A stretch of 37,806 nucleotides of DNA, taken from Planctomycetia bacterium (GTDB lineage Bacteria; Planctomycetota; Planctomycetia; Pirellulales; UBA7805). Within the stretch, counting starts at the first letter, position 1, and every line of letters starts with the position of its first letter. The notes beneath the pieces are model-generated. The model worked only from the letters and a program-made list of their open reading frames with translations. It searched no databases and was not told the origin of the DNA. Of the stretch, positions 7,374 through 15,446 are shown piece by piece. The DNA lies in contig JAIOQB010000039.1 of the NCBI GenBank assembly GCA_021413585.1, positions 1 through 37,806 on the forward strand, written 5' to 3'. Made by a program: the position numbers and the translations under genes.

Positions 7374-8826
7374 GTAGGATACGCGCAGCGCACCATCTCC
7401 CTGGCAACGCTGATGGTACGCTGCACGTACGTACCCCTGTGAAGCTAGCATCAGATCGGTTTTTTCCGGTAGTCGCGCGAATAATGTCTTCTGGGAGTTT
7501 CGCTATTTAAAGCCTTACTCAGGAGGACGTTGGATGTCGACCGCCGCGATATTTCAAAGGTTTATGGAACAATCGCCGGTGACCGTGATGGTTCGTTCGA
7601 CGCTGGAGCGCGCGTTCTCTGCGGAGAACCTGGACGCCATCTTTGCCGGAGCGGCGGTACGACAGCATCCCAGCGAGTTGTTGTTCTCTTCGACGGTCGA
7701 TCTGCTGGCAATGGTTGTCTGGCGGCAACGAGACTCGATTGGCCAGGCTTATCGTTGCGCCAAGGAGCAGTTCTCGGTCTCGGTCCGTTCCATCTACAAC
7801 AAGCTCAACGGCACGGAGACGTCGGTCTGCCGTGAACTGGTGCGCCGCACCGCCCAACCGCTGGTCGAAGTGGTCGATCTGCTGCGCGTAGGGCGCAAGC
7901 CGCAACTGGGGGGCTATCGTACACGGATTATCGATGGCAACCATCTGGCCGCCACGGACCATCGGTTGAAAGTGTTGCGTCGGACTAAGAGCGGCCCGTT
8001 GCCGGGGCAGGCGCTGGCCGTGCTGGACGCCGACCGGATGCTGATTGCTGACCTCTTCCCTTGCGAGGACGGGCACGCCCAGGAACGGCGTCTGTTGCAG
8101 GAAGTGATTGACTCGTCGCTGGAAGGGGACCTGTGGGTTGCCGATCGCAATTTCTGCACGACGGGCTTCTTGTTTGGGCTGGCTGAGCATCGGGCCTGCT
8201 TCGTCATTCGCCAGCATGGATCGACGCTTTCGTGGGACAACGAAACCAAGCGCCAGAAGGTGGGACGCTGTGAAACAGGCGTTATTTACGAGCAAACACT
8301 CCGTTTGACCGACGGCGATAAAACCCTGACCGTGCGTCGCATCACGATCGTGTTGAACCAGCCGACGCGGGAGGGCGAGACAGAAATAAACATCCTGACG
8401 AATCTCCCCCGCAGCGCAGCCAACGCCTACCGCGTGGCCGAGTTGTATCTTAAGCGCTGGACCATCGAAAACGCCTTTCAGGAACTGGAGCAATCGCTGC
8501 GCAGCGAGATCAACACCCTGGGTTACCCTGGGGCAGCCTTGTTGGGCTTCGCCATCGCGGCTGTCACGTACAATGCCTTGAGCGTGGCCAAATGGGCCAT
8601 CGAGAAAGAACATGCCGCGAGCATCGCCCGCGAGGAGCTGTCGGGCTATTACCTGGCGGCGGTCGTCTCGCAAGACTACGGCGGCATGATGATCGCCTTG
8701 CCGCCGGAATATTGGACGAAGCGGTTCGGTCAACTCACGCCCCGGCAGTTCGCGGCTCACTTGCGCGCCTGCGCCAAGCACGCTCGCCCCGACGCCTTCA
8801 AAAAGAACTAGCTGCACGTACCCTAC
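7374..8826 (+). mobile_element. IS4-family insertion sequence, apparently intact
   Basis: A full-length transposase gene is bounded by imperfect terminal inverted repeats. The left one is GTAGGATACGCGCAGC (7374-7389) and the right one is GCTGCACGTACCCTAC (8811-8826), which match at 14 of 16 positions when inverted. This gives an element of about 1.45 kb, normal for IS4. The left end also contains a longer hairpin (7384-7396 against 7412-7424). An alternative reading uses the 11-bp direct repeat GCTGCACGTAC at 7420-7430 and 8811-8821 as the target duplication. That would place the ends at 7431 and 8810, but then no terminal inverted repeats are seen. No target duplication is evident outside 7374-8826. 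The boundaries are therefore tentative. Confidence 0.65.
7534..8811 (+). CDS. IS4-family DDE transposase
   Basis: This 425-residue transposase is complete. The catalytic residues fit the IS4 pattern: D134 in RIIDGNHL, D204 in WVADRNFC, and E312 in the signature Y305-xx-R308-xxx-E312 (YLKRWTIENAFQ). The seventh position after the Glu carries E319, where many members have Lys. The insertion domain between the second Asp and the Glu is beta-rich and ends in EINILTNLP, as in other IS4 proteins. The ATG at 7534 follows AGGAGG at 7520-7525. The stop codon TAG (8809-8811) runs into the right terminal repeat, so its last base may belong to the repeat or target. There is no frameshift or internal stop, so the element could be active. 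Confidence 0.92.
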   Translation: MSTAAIFQRFMEQSPVTVMVRSTLERAFSAENLDAIFAGAAVRQHPSELLFSSTVDLLAMVVWRQRDSIGQAYRCAKEQFSVSVRSIYNKLNGTETSVCRELVRRTAQPLVEVVDLLRVGRKPQLGGYRTRIIDGNHLAATDHRLKVLRRTKSGPLPGQALAVLDADRMLIADLFPCEDGHAQERRLLQEVIDSSLEGDLWVADRNFCTTGFLFGLAEHRACFVIRQHGSTLSWDNETKRQKVGRCETGVIYEQTLRLTDGDKTLTVRRITIVLNQPTREGETEINILTNLPRSAANAYRVAELYLKRWTIENAFQELEQSLRSEINTLGYPGAALLGFAIAAVTYNALSVAKWAIEKEHAASIAREELSGYYLAAVVSQDYGGMMIALPPEYWTKRFGQLTPRQFAAHLRACAKHARPDAFKKN

Positions 8827-9104
8827 TCTGACTTTCCACTTGGCAATTCAATGGTGGCACCGTGGCGGCCGTTGAGTACAATGGAGTGACAGCCAAGGAA
8901 CCCAACGCCGCATATAGGTCAGCGGCCGCTTATGGGTTTGCGGCGTTGATTTTGCGAAATACGTCGAGTATTGGAGGCAGTTTCCAGCGGACTGTCCCAT
9001 AACTCCCCCCACCGCAGGTAATGAATAGGGCCGTACCATGACGGCGCCTTACGAGTTGCCGTCCCACCTGTTTTTGCGTTATTCCCTCCCGACGGAGAGT
9101 TGCC
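8827..9104. other. Gap between the IS element and the prepilin gene
   Basis: No credible ORF is seen. It contains one inverted repeat, AACGCCGCA (8904-8912) against TGCGGCGTT (8939-8947), with a GCGGCCGC palindrome in the loop. The function is unknown; it may be a terminator-like hairpin or a repeat remnant. Confidence 0.5.
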
Positions 9105-9635
9105 ATGCTCCGCCCGCCACGACGTGGATTCACCCTGGTTGAGTTGCTGGTGGTGATCGCCGTCATTGGACTGTTGATTGGGCTGTTGATGCCAGTGTTC
9201 ACCGCAGCGCGCAATAGTGCTCGCCGCGTGGATTGCCAAATTCGGCTGCGCCAAATTGGCCTGGCCATGAATGGATATCTGGATGCCCAGGGGCCGGCCG
9301 GCTGCTATCCCGACGTAGCGGTGTTCTTGAGCGTCACGCCCGAGAAACTCACCATGGCCAAGGTGCTGGAGTCGTACCTGGAAAAGAACACGCAGGTGTT
9401 TGCCTGCCCTCGCGATGAAAAATATTATCCGGTGGAGCAAATCAGCTACGAGTACAAGGCGCTGCAGTTTGCCGGCAAGACGCGGAAGCAGGCGCTGACG
9501 TTCGGCCCGTCCGGCTCGCAGCGCCCCAGTGAAGACGCGATGCTGATGTACGATTTCGATCCGGTGCATGGCGCGGCCAACCTGGAAGGCTCGCGCAACG
9601 TGCTGTATGCCGATGGCCGGGTCGATTCGCTGTAA
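9105..9635 (+). CDS. Prepilin-type (type II pseudopilin-like) protein with H-Xn-DG C-terminus
   Basis: This 176-residue protein starts with a class III signal, RRGFTLVELLVVIAVIGLL. Prepilin peptidase would cut after Gly8, with Phe9 becoming N-methylated and Glu13 at position +5. The hydrophobic helix is followed by RRVDCQIRLRQIGLAMNGY, typical of planctomycete pseudopilins of the DUF1559-like group. The C-terminal HGAANLEGSRNVLYADGRV fits the H-Xn-DG segment found in these proteins. Two pairs of Cys are possible disulphides. It is shorter than DUF1559 proteins (about 300 residues). GGAG lies before the ATG at 9105. Role: secretion-system or pilus-like component, or a surface protein processed by that pathway. 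It is followed 48 nt later by another gene on the same strand. Confidence 0.88.
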   Translation: MLRPPRRGFTLVELLVVIAVIGLLIGLLMPVFTAARNSARRVDCQIRLRQIGLAMNGYLDAQGPAGCYPDVAVFLSVTPEKLTMAKVLESYLEKNTQVFACPRDEKYYPVEQISYEYKALQFAGKTRKQALTFGPSGSQRPSEDAMLMYDFDPVHGAANLEGSRNVLYADGRVDSL

Positions 9636-9683
9636 GCCAGTTCGTAGACGTTCAGGTCGCGATTTTTCAAGAGGAAGTCGAAT

Positions 9684-10448
9684 ATGAAATGGTGGATCAT
9701 CGGCGGGGTCGCGTGGATCCTCGCGATCTTGATTGCGATCGGCCTGTTTTATCGGTATCGCGAAGACCCTCGCGTGACCGAGATCAAGCGCATGCAGGAC
9801 AAGCTGGTATCGAACACCGAAGACGGCCGCGGCGATTGGGACAAACGCCGTGAAATGCGCGCCAAGATGGAAGCGCTGCCGGAGAAAGAGCGCGAAACAC
9901 TCGATTCAGAGATGCGCGAAAAGTTCATGGAGCGCCGCGAGAAAATGGAAGCGGAGCGGCTGAAGGCATTTTATGCCATGTCCAAGGAGGACCGAAATGC
10001 CGCGCTGGATAAGCTCATTACCGACCAGGAAGCTCAACGCAAGGAATCCGAAAAACGGCGCGCGGAGAGACAAGCTCAACAGGCGATCGACGGCGATCAA
10101 CGCGTGTTGGCCAACCAGCAAGGCCCCCCCTCTGGAAACGACGGCGCCAATGGGCAGCGGCCTGGCGGCAACGGCAATCGGGGCCGCGGCGGCTGGATGA
10201 ACATGACCGCCGACCAGCGCAAGCAGATGACTCGCAAGCGGCTCGATACCACGACGCCCGAGTTTCGTGCCCAGCGCACCGCGTTCGTGCAGGACGTCCA
10301 AGCGCGCCGCAAGGAACTGGGCCTGCCGCCGGCGTCAACGCGGGCCCTGTTTGGCATGTTCCCCGGTGGATCGGGGCGGGGACCGTCCAGCTCCGCTTCG
10401 GCTGGATCGGCCACCAACGCCACTTCTGGCGCACGGCCGTCGCTGTAG
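9684..10448 (+). CDS. Membrane-anchored charged protein of unknown function
   Basis: This 254-residue protein has an N-terminal membrane anchor (WWIIGGVAWILAILIAIGLF). A highly charged, probably helical or coiled-coil region follows (about residues 28-130), rich in Arg, Glu and Lys. Then comes a Gly/Asn/Arg linker (GGNGNRGRGGW) and a second basic helical block (MTADQRKQMTRKRLD, FRAQRTAFVQDVQARRKELGL). It ends in a Ser/Ala/Gly tail. I do not recognise a named domain. GAGG lies before the ATG. It is 48 nt downstream of the pseudopilin-like gene and may be co-transcribed. An REP-like repeat pair follows the stop. Confidence 0.75.
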   Translation: MKWWIIGGVAWILAILIAIGLFYRYREDPRVTEIKRMQDKLVSNTEDGRGDWDKRREMRAKMEALPEKERETLDSEMREKFMERREKMEAERLKAFYAMSKEDRNAALDKLITDQEAQRKESEKRRAERQAQQAIDGDQRVLANQQGPPSGNDGANGQRPGGNGNRGRGGWMNMTADQRKQMTRKRLDTTTPEFRAQRTAFVQDVQARRKELGLPPASTRALFGMFPGGSGRGPSSSASAGSATNATSGARPSL

Positions 10449-10474
10449 TGGAGGTGCGACAGCGATTGCGGTGG

Positions 10475-10562
10475 CTGGGGCAGAGCGCAGCGATGCCCCA
10501 GAATCAACCACCCTGTAGTCGGATACTGGGGTTTCACTCCGCTGCGCTACGTTCAGCCCCAG
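10475..10562. repeat. Pair of REP-like palindromes in opposite orientation
   Basis: Unit 1 (10475-10501) reads CTGGGGC ... GCGCAGCG ... GCCCCAG. Unit 2 (10526-10562) reads CTGGGG ... CGCTGCGC ... CCCCAG. Reversed and complemented, unit 2 has the same CTGGGGC-GCGCAGCG-CCCCAG skeleton as unit 1. Each unit can fold by itself and the two can also pair with each other, like a BIME. The outer words GGTGG (10470-10474) and CCACC (10508-10512) extend the first hairpin. The pair starts 26 bp after the stop of the preceding gene. Confidence 0.7.
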
Positions 10563-11134
10563 GCGCCCTCTCTCATCGTTCGCATGTATCCCGTATTTTT
10601 GAGCTAACAAATGCATCATGTTGTTGCACTCCGGGCTGCGAGTCGTTGATGTGACGCGCCCGTTTGTGGCGCCAGGTACCGCCCGGCAGGCGGAACCTTC
10701 TCGCCGTCGAGTGGCCAAAAACGACGATTGAAATTCTCGCGCGATTGATGTATAGATATGTTCAGTATCACACCGTGGCGTCGCGCCTCGTGAGTCGCGT
10801 GATTGGGGCGCGTGATTGAGGATAGCTCGGTGCGCACGCTCGCGCGGCAGCAGGTCGCTGCGGCGGCCGAAGGGACAGAGTGCTCGGATGCAAACGAATA
10901 AAAAATCGCCCGCGATCGCCTTTTTGCATTGCATCCAGTCGTCGTGCGCACCGAGCAACGCCAATCAGCGAAACGAGTTACATCGCAGAGCAGCCAGACG
11001 CAGCATTATTCGTTGATGCAAAAGCACGCAAAGAATGCAAAAAAACGCAAAGAATCGCCATGGAAACGCAAAACAATGCGCTGAAAAGGCCAACGATTTG
11101 CAACGATTCGCCAGGGTGCGAGTGGCCGACACTT
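10563..11134. other. Gene-free stretch of about 570 bp
   Basis: No ORF here looks real. The long minus-strand frame over 10335-10964 is a translation of the REP pair and of poorly biased sequence. There is a short repeated phrase (GCGTGATTG) near 10795-10828. Towards the end, A-rich sequence with repeated ACGCAAAGAAT words (11025-11060) lies downstream of the NTPase gene, which is read from the other side. I see no tRNA or recognisable RNA gene. Confidence 0.5.
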
Positions 11135-12628
11135 CTACCCCGCTTTTAGGCCTCGATCCACGGAGTCCTGGTCGCGCAAGTACACCGCCAATTGCGACTC
11201 GAACATCTCGCTGCTGATCTGCCAAGCCGGGTTCTCGTCCGTGTGCGCGTTGCAATGCGCCACGAACAGCCGGTAGAGAAATTTGAACAGGTGCCGCGGC
11301 ACGCGGAGCGCCCGAAACGCGTCAATCAACCGACGCTGCGTTACCACGGGGTCGAACAAGTCGCTCAGCGACGGATTATAGCCAGGCGCGGCGCAGCCCC
11401 GGATGCGGGCGGAAGCGACGTCGTACAGCGCTTCGCCCGTCCACTCGAGCGACGGAATCATGTTTTGCTTGTCGAGCCGGGCCCGCTCGTAAAAATCGCG
11501 GTCTTCACGCTCAATGAACTGCGAAAGCTCAATAGGCAGCAGCAGCTTGAAGCCGATCCCGGCGTGCTTGAGCAGCTTGTTGTCCAACAGCGGCCACAGG
11601 AACGCCCGCATTTGGTCGGCGGAGCCGTTGATCAAGTGCGGCTCGTCCACCCGGTCCACCAGGATCACCACGCCGGTGAAGTGCAGCGTCTGCAGGATGC
11701 CTTGCAGCTTGCGCAAAAGTTCAAAGCGATCGTCGGTTCGTTCCTTGTTCGGTAGCGGCTGCGAGCTGATTTCCTGGGCGGTGAACTGTATCAGCGCCTT
11801 GCGCAGCGGGCCGGTTTCGCGGTTGCCGACGCGCACATGCCGCACGATTCCCCATGCGGCCCAGTGCCAACGCCACATCCGCCACAGCCGGGGCACCCAA
11901 CCCGCCAGGATGGCCAGATACACCCAAGGAGCCGCCAACCAGGTTTTCCATTGGCCGGAATAGATCGTCAGCGCCACCACCCCCAGCGTTACCAAAATCC
12001 CCAGCGCCATGTCCCACCGCGATCGCCACGCCCGAAATCGCAATCGCCGTTTCAACCGCCGCCAGCGCCCGGCAAAAGTTTCGGCGGTCGACGTGTCGTA
12101 ACAGGCGGCCAACAGCAGCAGGTCGCGGGCCTGATGGCGGTCCAATCGCGAGACTTCGGCCGAGCTGACCGTGCCCGCCACGCCCGAGGGTTGCTTCACT
12201 TCCAGGACGCGATCCACCAGGCTCGTCACGCCCAGCGACAGGATCGCGTCCATGTGGTCCCACACCTTCCACTCCGCCAGCACTTTATCGGGCCGCCGGC
12301 GGCGATGTGGCAAGGTGTCGCGAAAGCGATCGAGGAACGGATTGAAATCGTCGTAGTCGATGACAAACACGCGGGTGTCGGCGTGGCTCTCGTTGTATTC
12401 CCGCAGTTGCTCAAGTATCTGCAGGCGGATGGCCGTCTTGCCCGATCCTTTCTGGCCGAACACCAGCGATGTCGAGGGTTCGGACGGATTGCCGTACACC
12501 TTGTCCCAGGTGGGATGGTAGGCGCTGCGCAGGCAATGCTCCTTGAACACCGGATCGGTCTGCGCATCTTCTTCCGCGAACGGATTGCAGCAGATGCCGT
12601 GATGTTCGAGGAATTGCTGGATCTTCAT
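11135..12628 (-). CDS. KAP-like P-loop NTPase with two membrane spans inserted between Walker A and Walker B
   Basis: This 497-residue protein has Walker A GQKGSGKT at residues 58-65. Walker B is VVILVDRVDE at about 320-329. Between them lie two predicted transmembrane helices (about 207-224 and 230-247), flanked by strongly basic stretches (RWRRLKRRLRFRAWRSR). Membrane segments inserted within the P-loop domain are the hallmark of KAP NTPases, so a membrane-bound signalling or scaffold NTPase is the best guess. The N-terminal block HHGICCNPFAEEDAQTD is Cys-containing and unusual. The start at 12628 has only a weak ribosome-binding site. The secreted-protein gene 13243-12671 ends 42 nt upstream, which suggests one transcript. 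Function unknown. Confidence 0.82.
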   Translation of the reverse strand: MKIQQFLEHHGICCNPFAEEDAQTDPVFKEHCLRSAYHPTWDKVYGNPSEPSTSLVFGQKGSGKTAIRLQILEQLREYNESHADTRVFVIDYDDFNPFLDRFRDTLPHRRRRPDKVLAEWKVWDHMDAILSLGVTSLVDRVLEVKQPSGVAGTVSSAEVSRLDRHQARDLLLLAACYDTSTAETFAGRWRRLKRRLRFRAWRSRWDMALGILVTLGVVALTIYSGQWKTWLAAPWVYLAILAGWVPRLWRMWRWHWAAWGIVRHVRVGNRETGPLRKALIQFTAQEISSQPLPNKERTDDRFELLRKLQGILQTLHFTGVVILVDRVDEPHLINGSADQMRAFLWPLLDNKLLKHAGIGFKLLLPIELSQFIEREDRDFYERARLDKQNMIPSLEWTGEALYDVASARIRGCAAPGYNPSLSDLFDPVVTQRRLIDAFRALRVPRHLFKFLYRLFVAHCNAHTDENPAWQISSEMFESQLAVYLRDQDSVDRGLKAG

Positions 12629-12670
12629 GGCAGTCGTGGGGCTCGGCGGGGGGCGTACACAAAGTGTAGC

Positions 12671-13243
12671 TTACTTCGCCGTCAGGCCGTCGATCATCTT
12701 GTCGAAATCGGCCGCGTGCTTGGCCACGGTCTTTTGCGGTCCGGAGAGGCGGATGTAATAGATCCCCCGCTCGCCGGCGTCGATCACCGCCACGCGCAGG
12801 CGTTGGTCGGGGAGTTTGCCTCCGCCTCCGGGTGCAAATCGCGGTGCCATATACGTACCTGAAATATCCAGCAGATGAACAGTGCAGCCGGCAACTTTTT
12901 TCTCTTGCCGCACGGCGTGGTCTTCCGTCTTCGAGCCGTCCGGTTGCACAAACTGGCCGAGCCAACGCTGCTGGTTCGCTTCGATGCCGCCGCCGGCGGG
13001 GCCAACGGTGACGCGACCGTCCGTTTGATCCCCTTCGGCGGCCGGCGCGGCGAACTCAAACATCACAATGCCGGCGAACTTGGGTTCCTTCTTCGTCCAA
13101 CCGGCCGGCGCGGTGAGCGACAGCTTGCCATCGGCGAGGCTGACGGCCGTGTCGTCGGCCAATGCAGCTGGTGCGCCGCAACAGGCTTCAAGCAAAAGCA
13201 GGGACGTGGCGACAAGGCCCAACAGCACGAGGTGGCGATTCAT
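12671..13243 (-). CDS. Secreted protein of unknown function
   Basis: This 190-residue exported protein has a signal peptide (RHLVLLGLVATSLLLLEAC...ALA). The mature part starts near DDTAVSLADGKLSLTAPAGW. It is mostly beta strand by appearance, with the phrases GWTKKEPKF, MFEFAAPAAEGDQTDGRVTVGPAGGG and IYYIRLSGPQKTVAKHAADFDKMIDGL. The last phrase resembles the end of small secreted planctomycete proteins that may bind a ligand. I do not recognise a characterised family. AGGAG is placed 6 nt before the ATG. It lies upstream of the KAP-like NTPase on the same strand, and the two may form an operon. Confidence 0.75.
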   Translation of the reverse strand: MNRHLVLLGLVATSLLLLEACCGAPAALADDTAVSLADGKLSLTAPAGWTKKEPKFAGIVMFEFAAPAAEGDQTDGRVTVGPAGGGIEANQQRWLGQFVQPDGSKTEDHAVRQEKKVAGCTVHLLDISGTYMAPRFAPGGGGKLPDQRLRVAVIDAGERGIYYIRLSGPQKTVAKHAADFDKMIDGLTAK

Positions 13244-13346
13244 AGCAGACTCCTGGCGGTATTCTAGATGAGCGGTTGCGACAACAGCCGCGTTGCCACA
13301 TTATCCGCTACAGGGCGCCGTTGACCAGGGTCGGCCAGAAAACGAG

Positions 13347-13367
13347 CCACGGGGTTTATCCCCGTGG
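13347..13367. repeat. CCACGGGG hairpin (dispersed-repeat family, copy 1)
   Basis: A perfect hairpin: CCACGGGG (13347-13354), loop TTTAT, CCCCGTGG (13360-13367). The flanks GAG and AAAGCACC recur, reversed, around copy 2 at 14694-14742. No T tract follows. It lies between two minus-strand genes. Confidence 0.8.
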
Positions 13368-13407
13368 AAAGCACCGCCAACCAGTCATGACCGCCTGAGA
13401 ACTAGGC

Positions 13408-14343
13408 CTAGCGAAACGCCATGACCCAAAACAAGACACCCCCCAAACCCAGCACCACCAGAGCCAACGCGGCGACAATAACAATCGTCATCTGATTGGA
13501 TTTCTGGCCCGGTGCCCGACGAGCAGCGGCGCCGCGCGGCGCACTGGACGGGGAAGCTGGCAGATCGAGGCTGAGCATCGCCCCGCTCGGCGCAGTAAGT
13601 GGCGGGGCCGCATCGGGCGGAGTGCTGCCGCGAGCCAACTGCGGAAACACGGCGGCCGCTTGCTGCCACCCCGGCCAGCCGTCTCGCCACACCAGGCTCT
13701 CCGCCGCCACGCGCCCCTGGTCGATCCATTGACGCAGCACGTCGCCAGAGGCGGGGCCAAATTGGCCGCCGGAATTCGGTCGCACATACCACACGGCATG
13801 CGGCGCCTGGGCGATGGGATCGAGTGCGGCCGCTGGCGAAGCCGCTGCGGCCGGTGCGCCTGCCTTCGGCAAAGCGGTGTGAGCCGGCGCCGCAGTGAAT
13901 CCGCCGGCCGGCGCACTACCTGGCTGCAGGCCGCTGCCGCCGGGAAATGGCACGCTGTTCGGTCCCTTCGTAGGGAGCACTGTCGCGGCGGGAGTTCCCG
14001 GCGTGATCCCCGGGGCGGCTGACAGCGGCCGCGCCATCGGCGCATTGCTCGTTGGCGCCGAAACAGGTTTTGCCAACGGAGCCGCTCCGGGCATTGCAGC
14101 CGTCTGCGTGGCAACGCCCTGGCCCCCGCCAGATGAGGGAGCCGCGACACTCGCCGTGGGCGCGCCCAACGGCACGCTGCGGGCGGCACGTCCGGTGGCC
14201 CGTTCCTCTTTGGAACTGGACCGGGTCGACTTTAGCGGAATGTCCACCTTGCAATTGCAATGCGGACAGATGCCCTTCTTGCCGGCAAGGAACGATTTGA
14301 CATTCAGCTTGTGGCCCTGAGGGCAGTTGAAGCGAATGCCCAT
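13408..14343 (-). CDS. Zinc-ribbon / GYF-like domain protein with C-terminal membrane anchor
   Basis: This 311-residue protein has a three-part layout. The N-terminus is a zinc ribbon (ligands C7, H11, C26, C29 in CPQGHKL and ICPHCNCK). A long Ala/Pro/Ser-rich linker follows (about 40-185). A GYF_2-type domain then spans about 188-240 (WYVRPNSGGQFGPASGD, VLRQWIDQGRVAAESLVWRDGW). A single C-terminal transmembrane helix (about 288-308) ends in WVMAFR. GYF domains bind proline-rich peptides, and this architecture is frequent in planctomycetes with no assigned role. The tail anchor predicts the domains face the cytoplasm. A good promoter lies upstream at 14403-14431. Confidence 0.85.
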   Translation of the reverse strand: MGIRFNCPQGHKLNVKSFLAGKKGICPHCNCKVDIPLKSTRSSSKEERATGRAARSVPLGAPTASVAAPSSGGGQGVATQTAAMPGAAPLAKPVSAPTSNAPMARPLSAAPGITPGTPAATVLPTKGPNSVPFPGGSGLQPGSAPAGGFTAAPAHTALPKAGAPAAAASPAAALDPIAQAPHAVWYVRPNSGGQFGPASGDVLRQWIDQGRVAAESLVWRDGWPGWQQAAAVFPQLARGSTPPDAAPPLTAPSGAMLSLDLPASPSSAPRGAAARRAPGQKSNQMTIVIVAALALVVLGLGGVLFWVMAFR

Positions 14344-14402
14344 GACGGTGCAGCGTCCAAACTAAGGGGAAATGCAAAAAGGGAAGGGGGGAAAACATCC
14401 CC

Positions 14403-14431
14403 ATTATAGACAGGTTTTTCGCCTGCGTGAA
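14403..14431 (-). promoter_or_regulatory. Sigma70-type promoter for the GYF gene
   Basis: On the minus strand, -35 TTCACG (14426-14431) is separated by exactly 17 bp from a perfect -10 TATAAT (14403-14408). The spacer holds the small palindrome CAGG-CGAAAAA-CCTG, a possible repressor site. The predicted start is about 50 nt before the gene at 14343. Confidence 0.65.
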
Positions 14432-14816
14432 GGATTCGCGCCGCCGCCGTTCGCGACGCTGAATGATCGAACTGGGCCGCGCCGCGGGGCGGCCGAAGCA
14501 CTGGCAGCCAGCGCGCTGGCAGAACTCCTACAATCGCTACGACATAGCGGGCAATCGTATCGTTCGCGTGCAATTGTCTCCGCTGAGACTACATGGCAGG
14601 ATCGGTCGCTTGCCCCCTGCGACAGATCACGTTATACCAGCATAGAGAGGGCGTTTGCCTGTGCGATCATGCGATAGGCTGCCGCTGCACTTTCCACGGG
14701 GAGCACTTCACGGGGGGGATTCCACACGGATCAACCCCGTGGCTCGGTTTCTGCAAATCATCAATCGACGATCAACGCACCTTGGCGGCCCGAATGCAGG
14801 GCCGAACCAAGAGTTC
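14432..14816. other. Gene-free stretch holding CCACGGGG repeat copy 2 (14694-14742)
   Basis: No ORF is convincing. The repeat has arms CCACGGGG (14694-14701) and CCCCGTGG (14735-14742), and shares the flanking words CTTTCC and GGCTCG with the reverse complement of 13347-13367. Here the loop is enlarged to 33 nt. A strong Shine-Dalgarno for the next gene starts at 14817. Confidence 0.6.
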
Positions 14817-14830
14817 AGGAGCATCTTATC

Positions 14831-15436
14831 TTGTCGAACGAATCTGAAGAGCCCGAAGAACGCCACGGCCCCGTCGAGATCGCTTTGGTCGGCGACTTGA
14901 CCGACAACGAAGGGGAACTGTGCGATAAGCTGCTGGGGGTGGAGCCCGAGGGGGAATGCGTTCTGTACTTCGACTCTCCCGGCGGCAGTCCTTATTGCGC
15001 GCTGTCGCTGATGTCGTTGATTCTGCTCCGCAAGTTGCGGGCCACGGGCATTGTCACCGGCGAGTGTTCGTCCGCCGCGCTGTGGCCGTTTGCCGCCTGC
15101 CAGCGGCGGCTGGTTACGCCGTACAGTGTGCTGCTGTTCCACCCGATGAAGTGGCAGAGTGAAGAGCACGTCGGCTTGGCCGAGGCGGCGGAATGGGCGC
15201 GACATTTTGCCCAACTGGAAGTCGACATGGACTCGCTGCTGGCCGACCTGTTCAAGGTGCCGGCCGTCGACATGAACAAATGGATCTCGCCCGGCCGATA
15301 TGTCAGCGGCCGCGAAATGGTCAAAGCGGGACTGGCCGAGATGCTTGACATCGCGGCCTACGCCAAAGGAATCTCGTCCAACGGCGCCCGGCGGAGTGTG
15401 AAGTCGAAGATCCCAAGGCCGAGGGTGGAGAAGTGA
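14831..15436 (+). CDS. Divergent ClpP-like serine protease homologue
   Basis: This 201-residue protein has the ClpP/crotonase fold. FDSPGG (residues 47-52) matches the ClpP oxyanion loop, TGECSSAALWP (76-86) carries the nucleophile position (probably Ser81), and LLFHP (101-105) the histidine (His104). Aligning GRYVSGREMVKAGL with the E. coli ClpP C-terminal block DRFLSAPEAVEYGL puts Trp151 where the catalytic Asp171 would be, so the triad looks incomplete. The C-terminal basic tail (ARRSVKSKIPRPRVEK) is unusual. The start is TTG: AGGAG at 14817-14821 is spaced 9 nt from it. There is no adjacent clpX or second clpP. Either it works with a different triad or it is a regulatory or inactive subunit. 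Confidence 0.8.
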   Translation: MSNESEEPEERHGPVEIALVGDLTDNEGELCDKLLGVEPEGECVLYFDSPGGSPYCALSLMSLILLRKLRATGIVTGECSSAALWPFAACQRRLVTPYSVLLFHPMKWQSEEHVGLAEAAEWARHFAQLEVDMDSLLADLFKVPAVDMNKWISPGRYVSGREMVKAGLAEMLDIAAYAKGISSNGARRSVKSKIPRPRVEK

Positions 15437-15446
15437 GGTGAAGGGG

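Noticed and set aside
7519..8817. 432-codon minus-strand frame
   Set aside because: Antisense to the intact transposase, which has clear catalytic motifs.
10335..10964. 209-codon minus-strand frame in the gap before the NTPase
   Set aside because: Part of it is a translation of the REP-like pair and the rest has no domain, start signal or coding bias.
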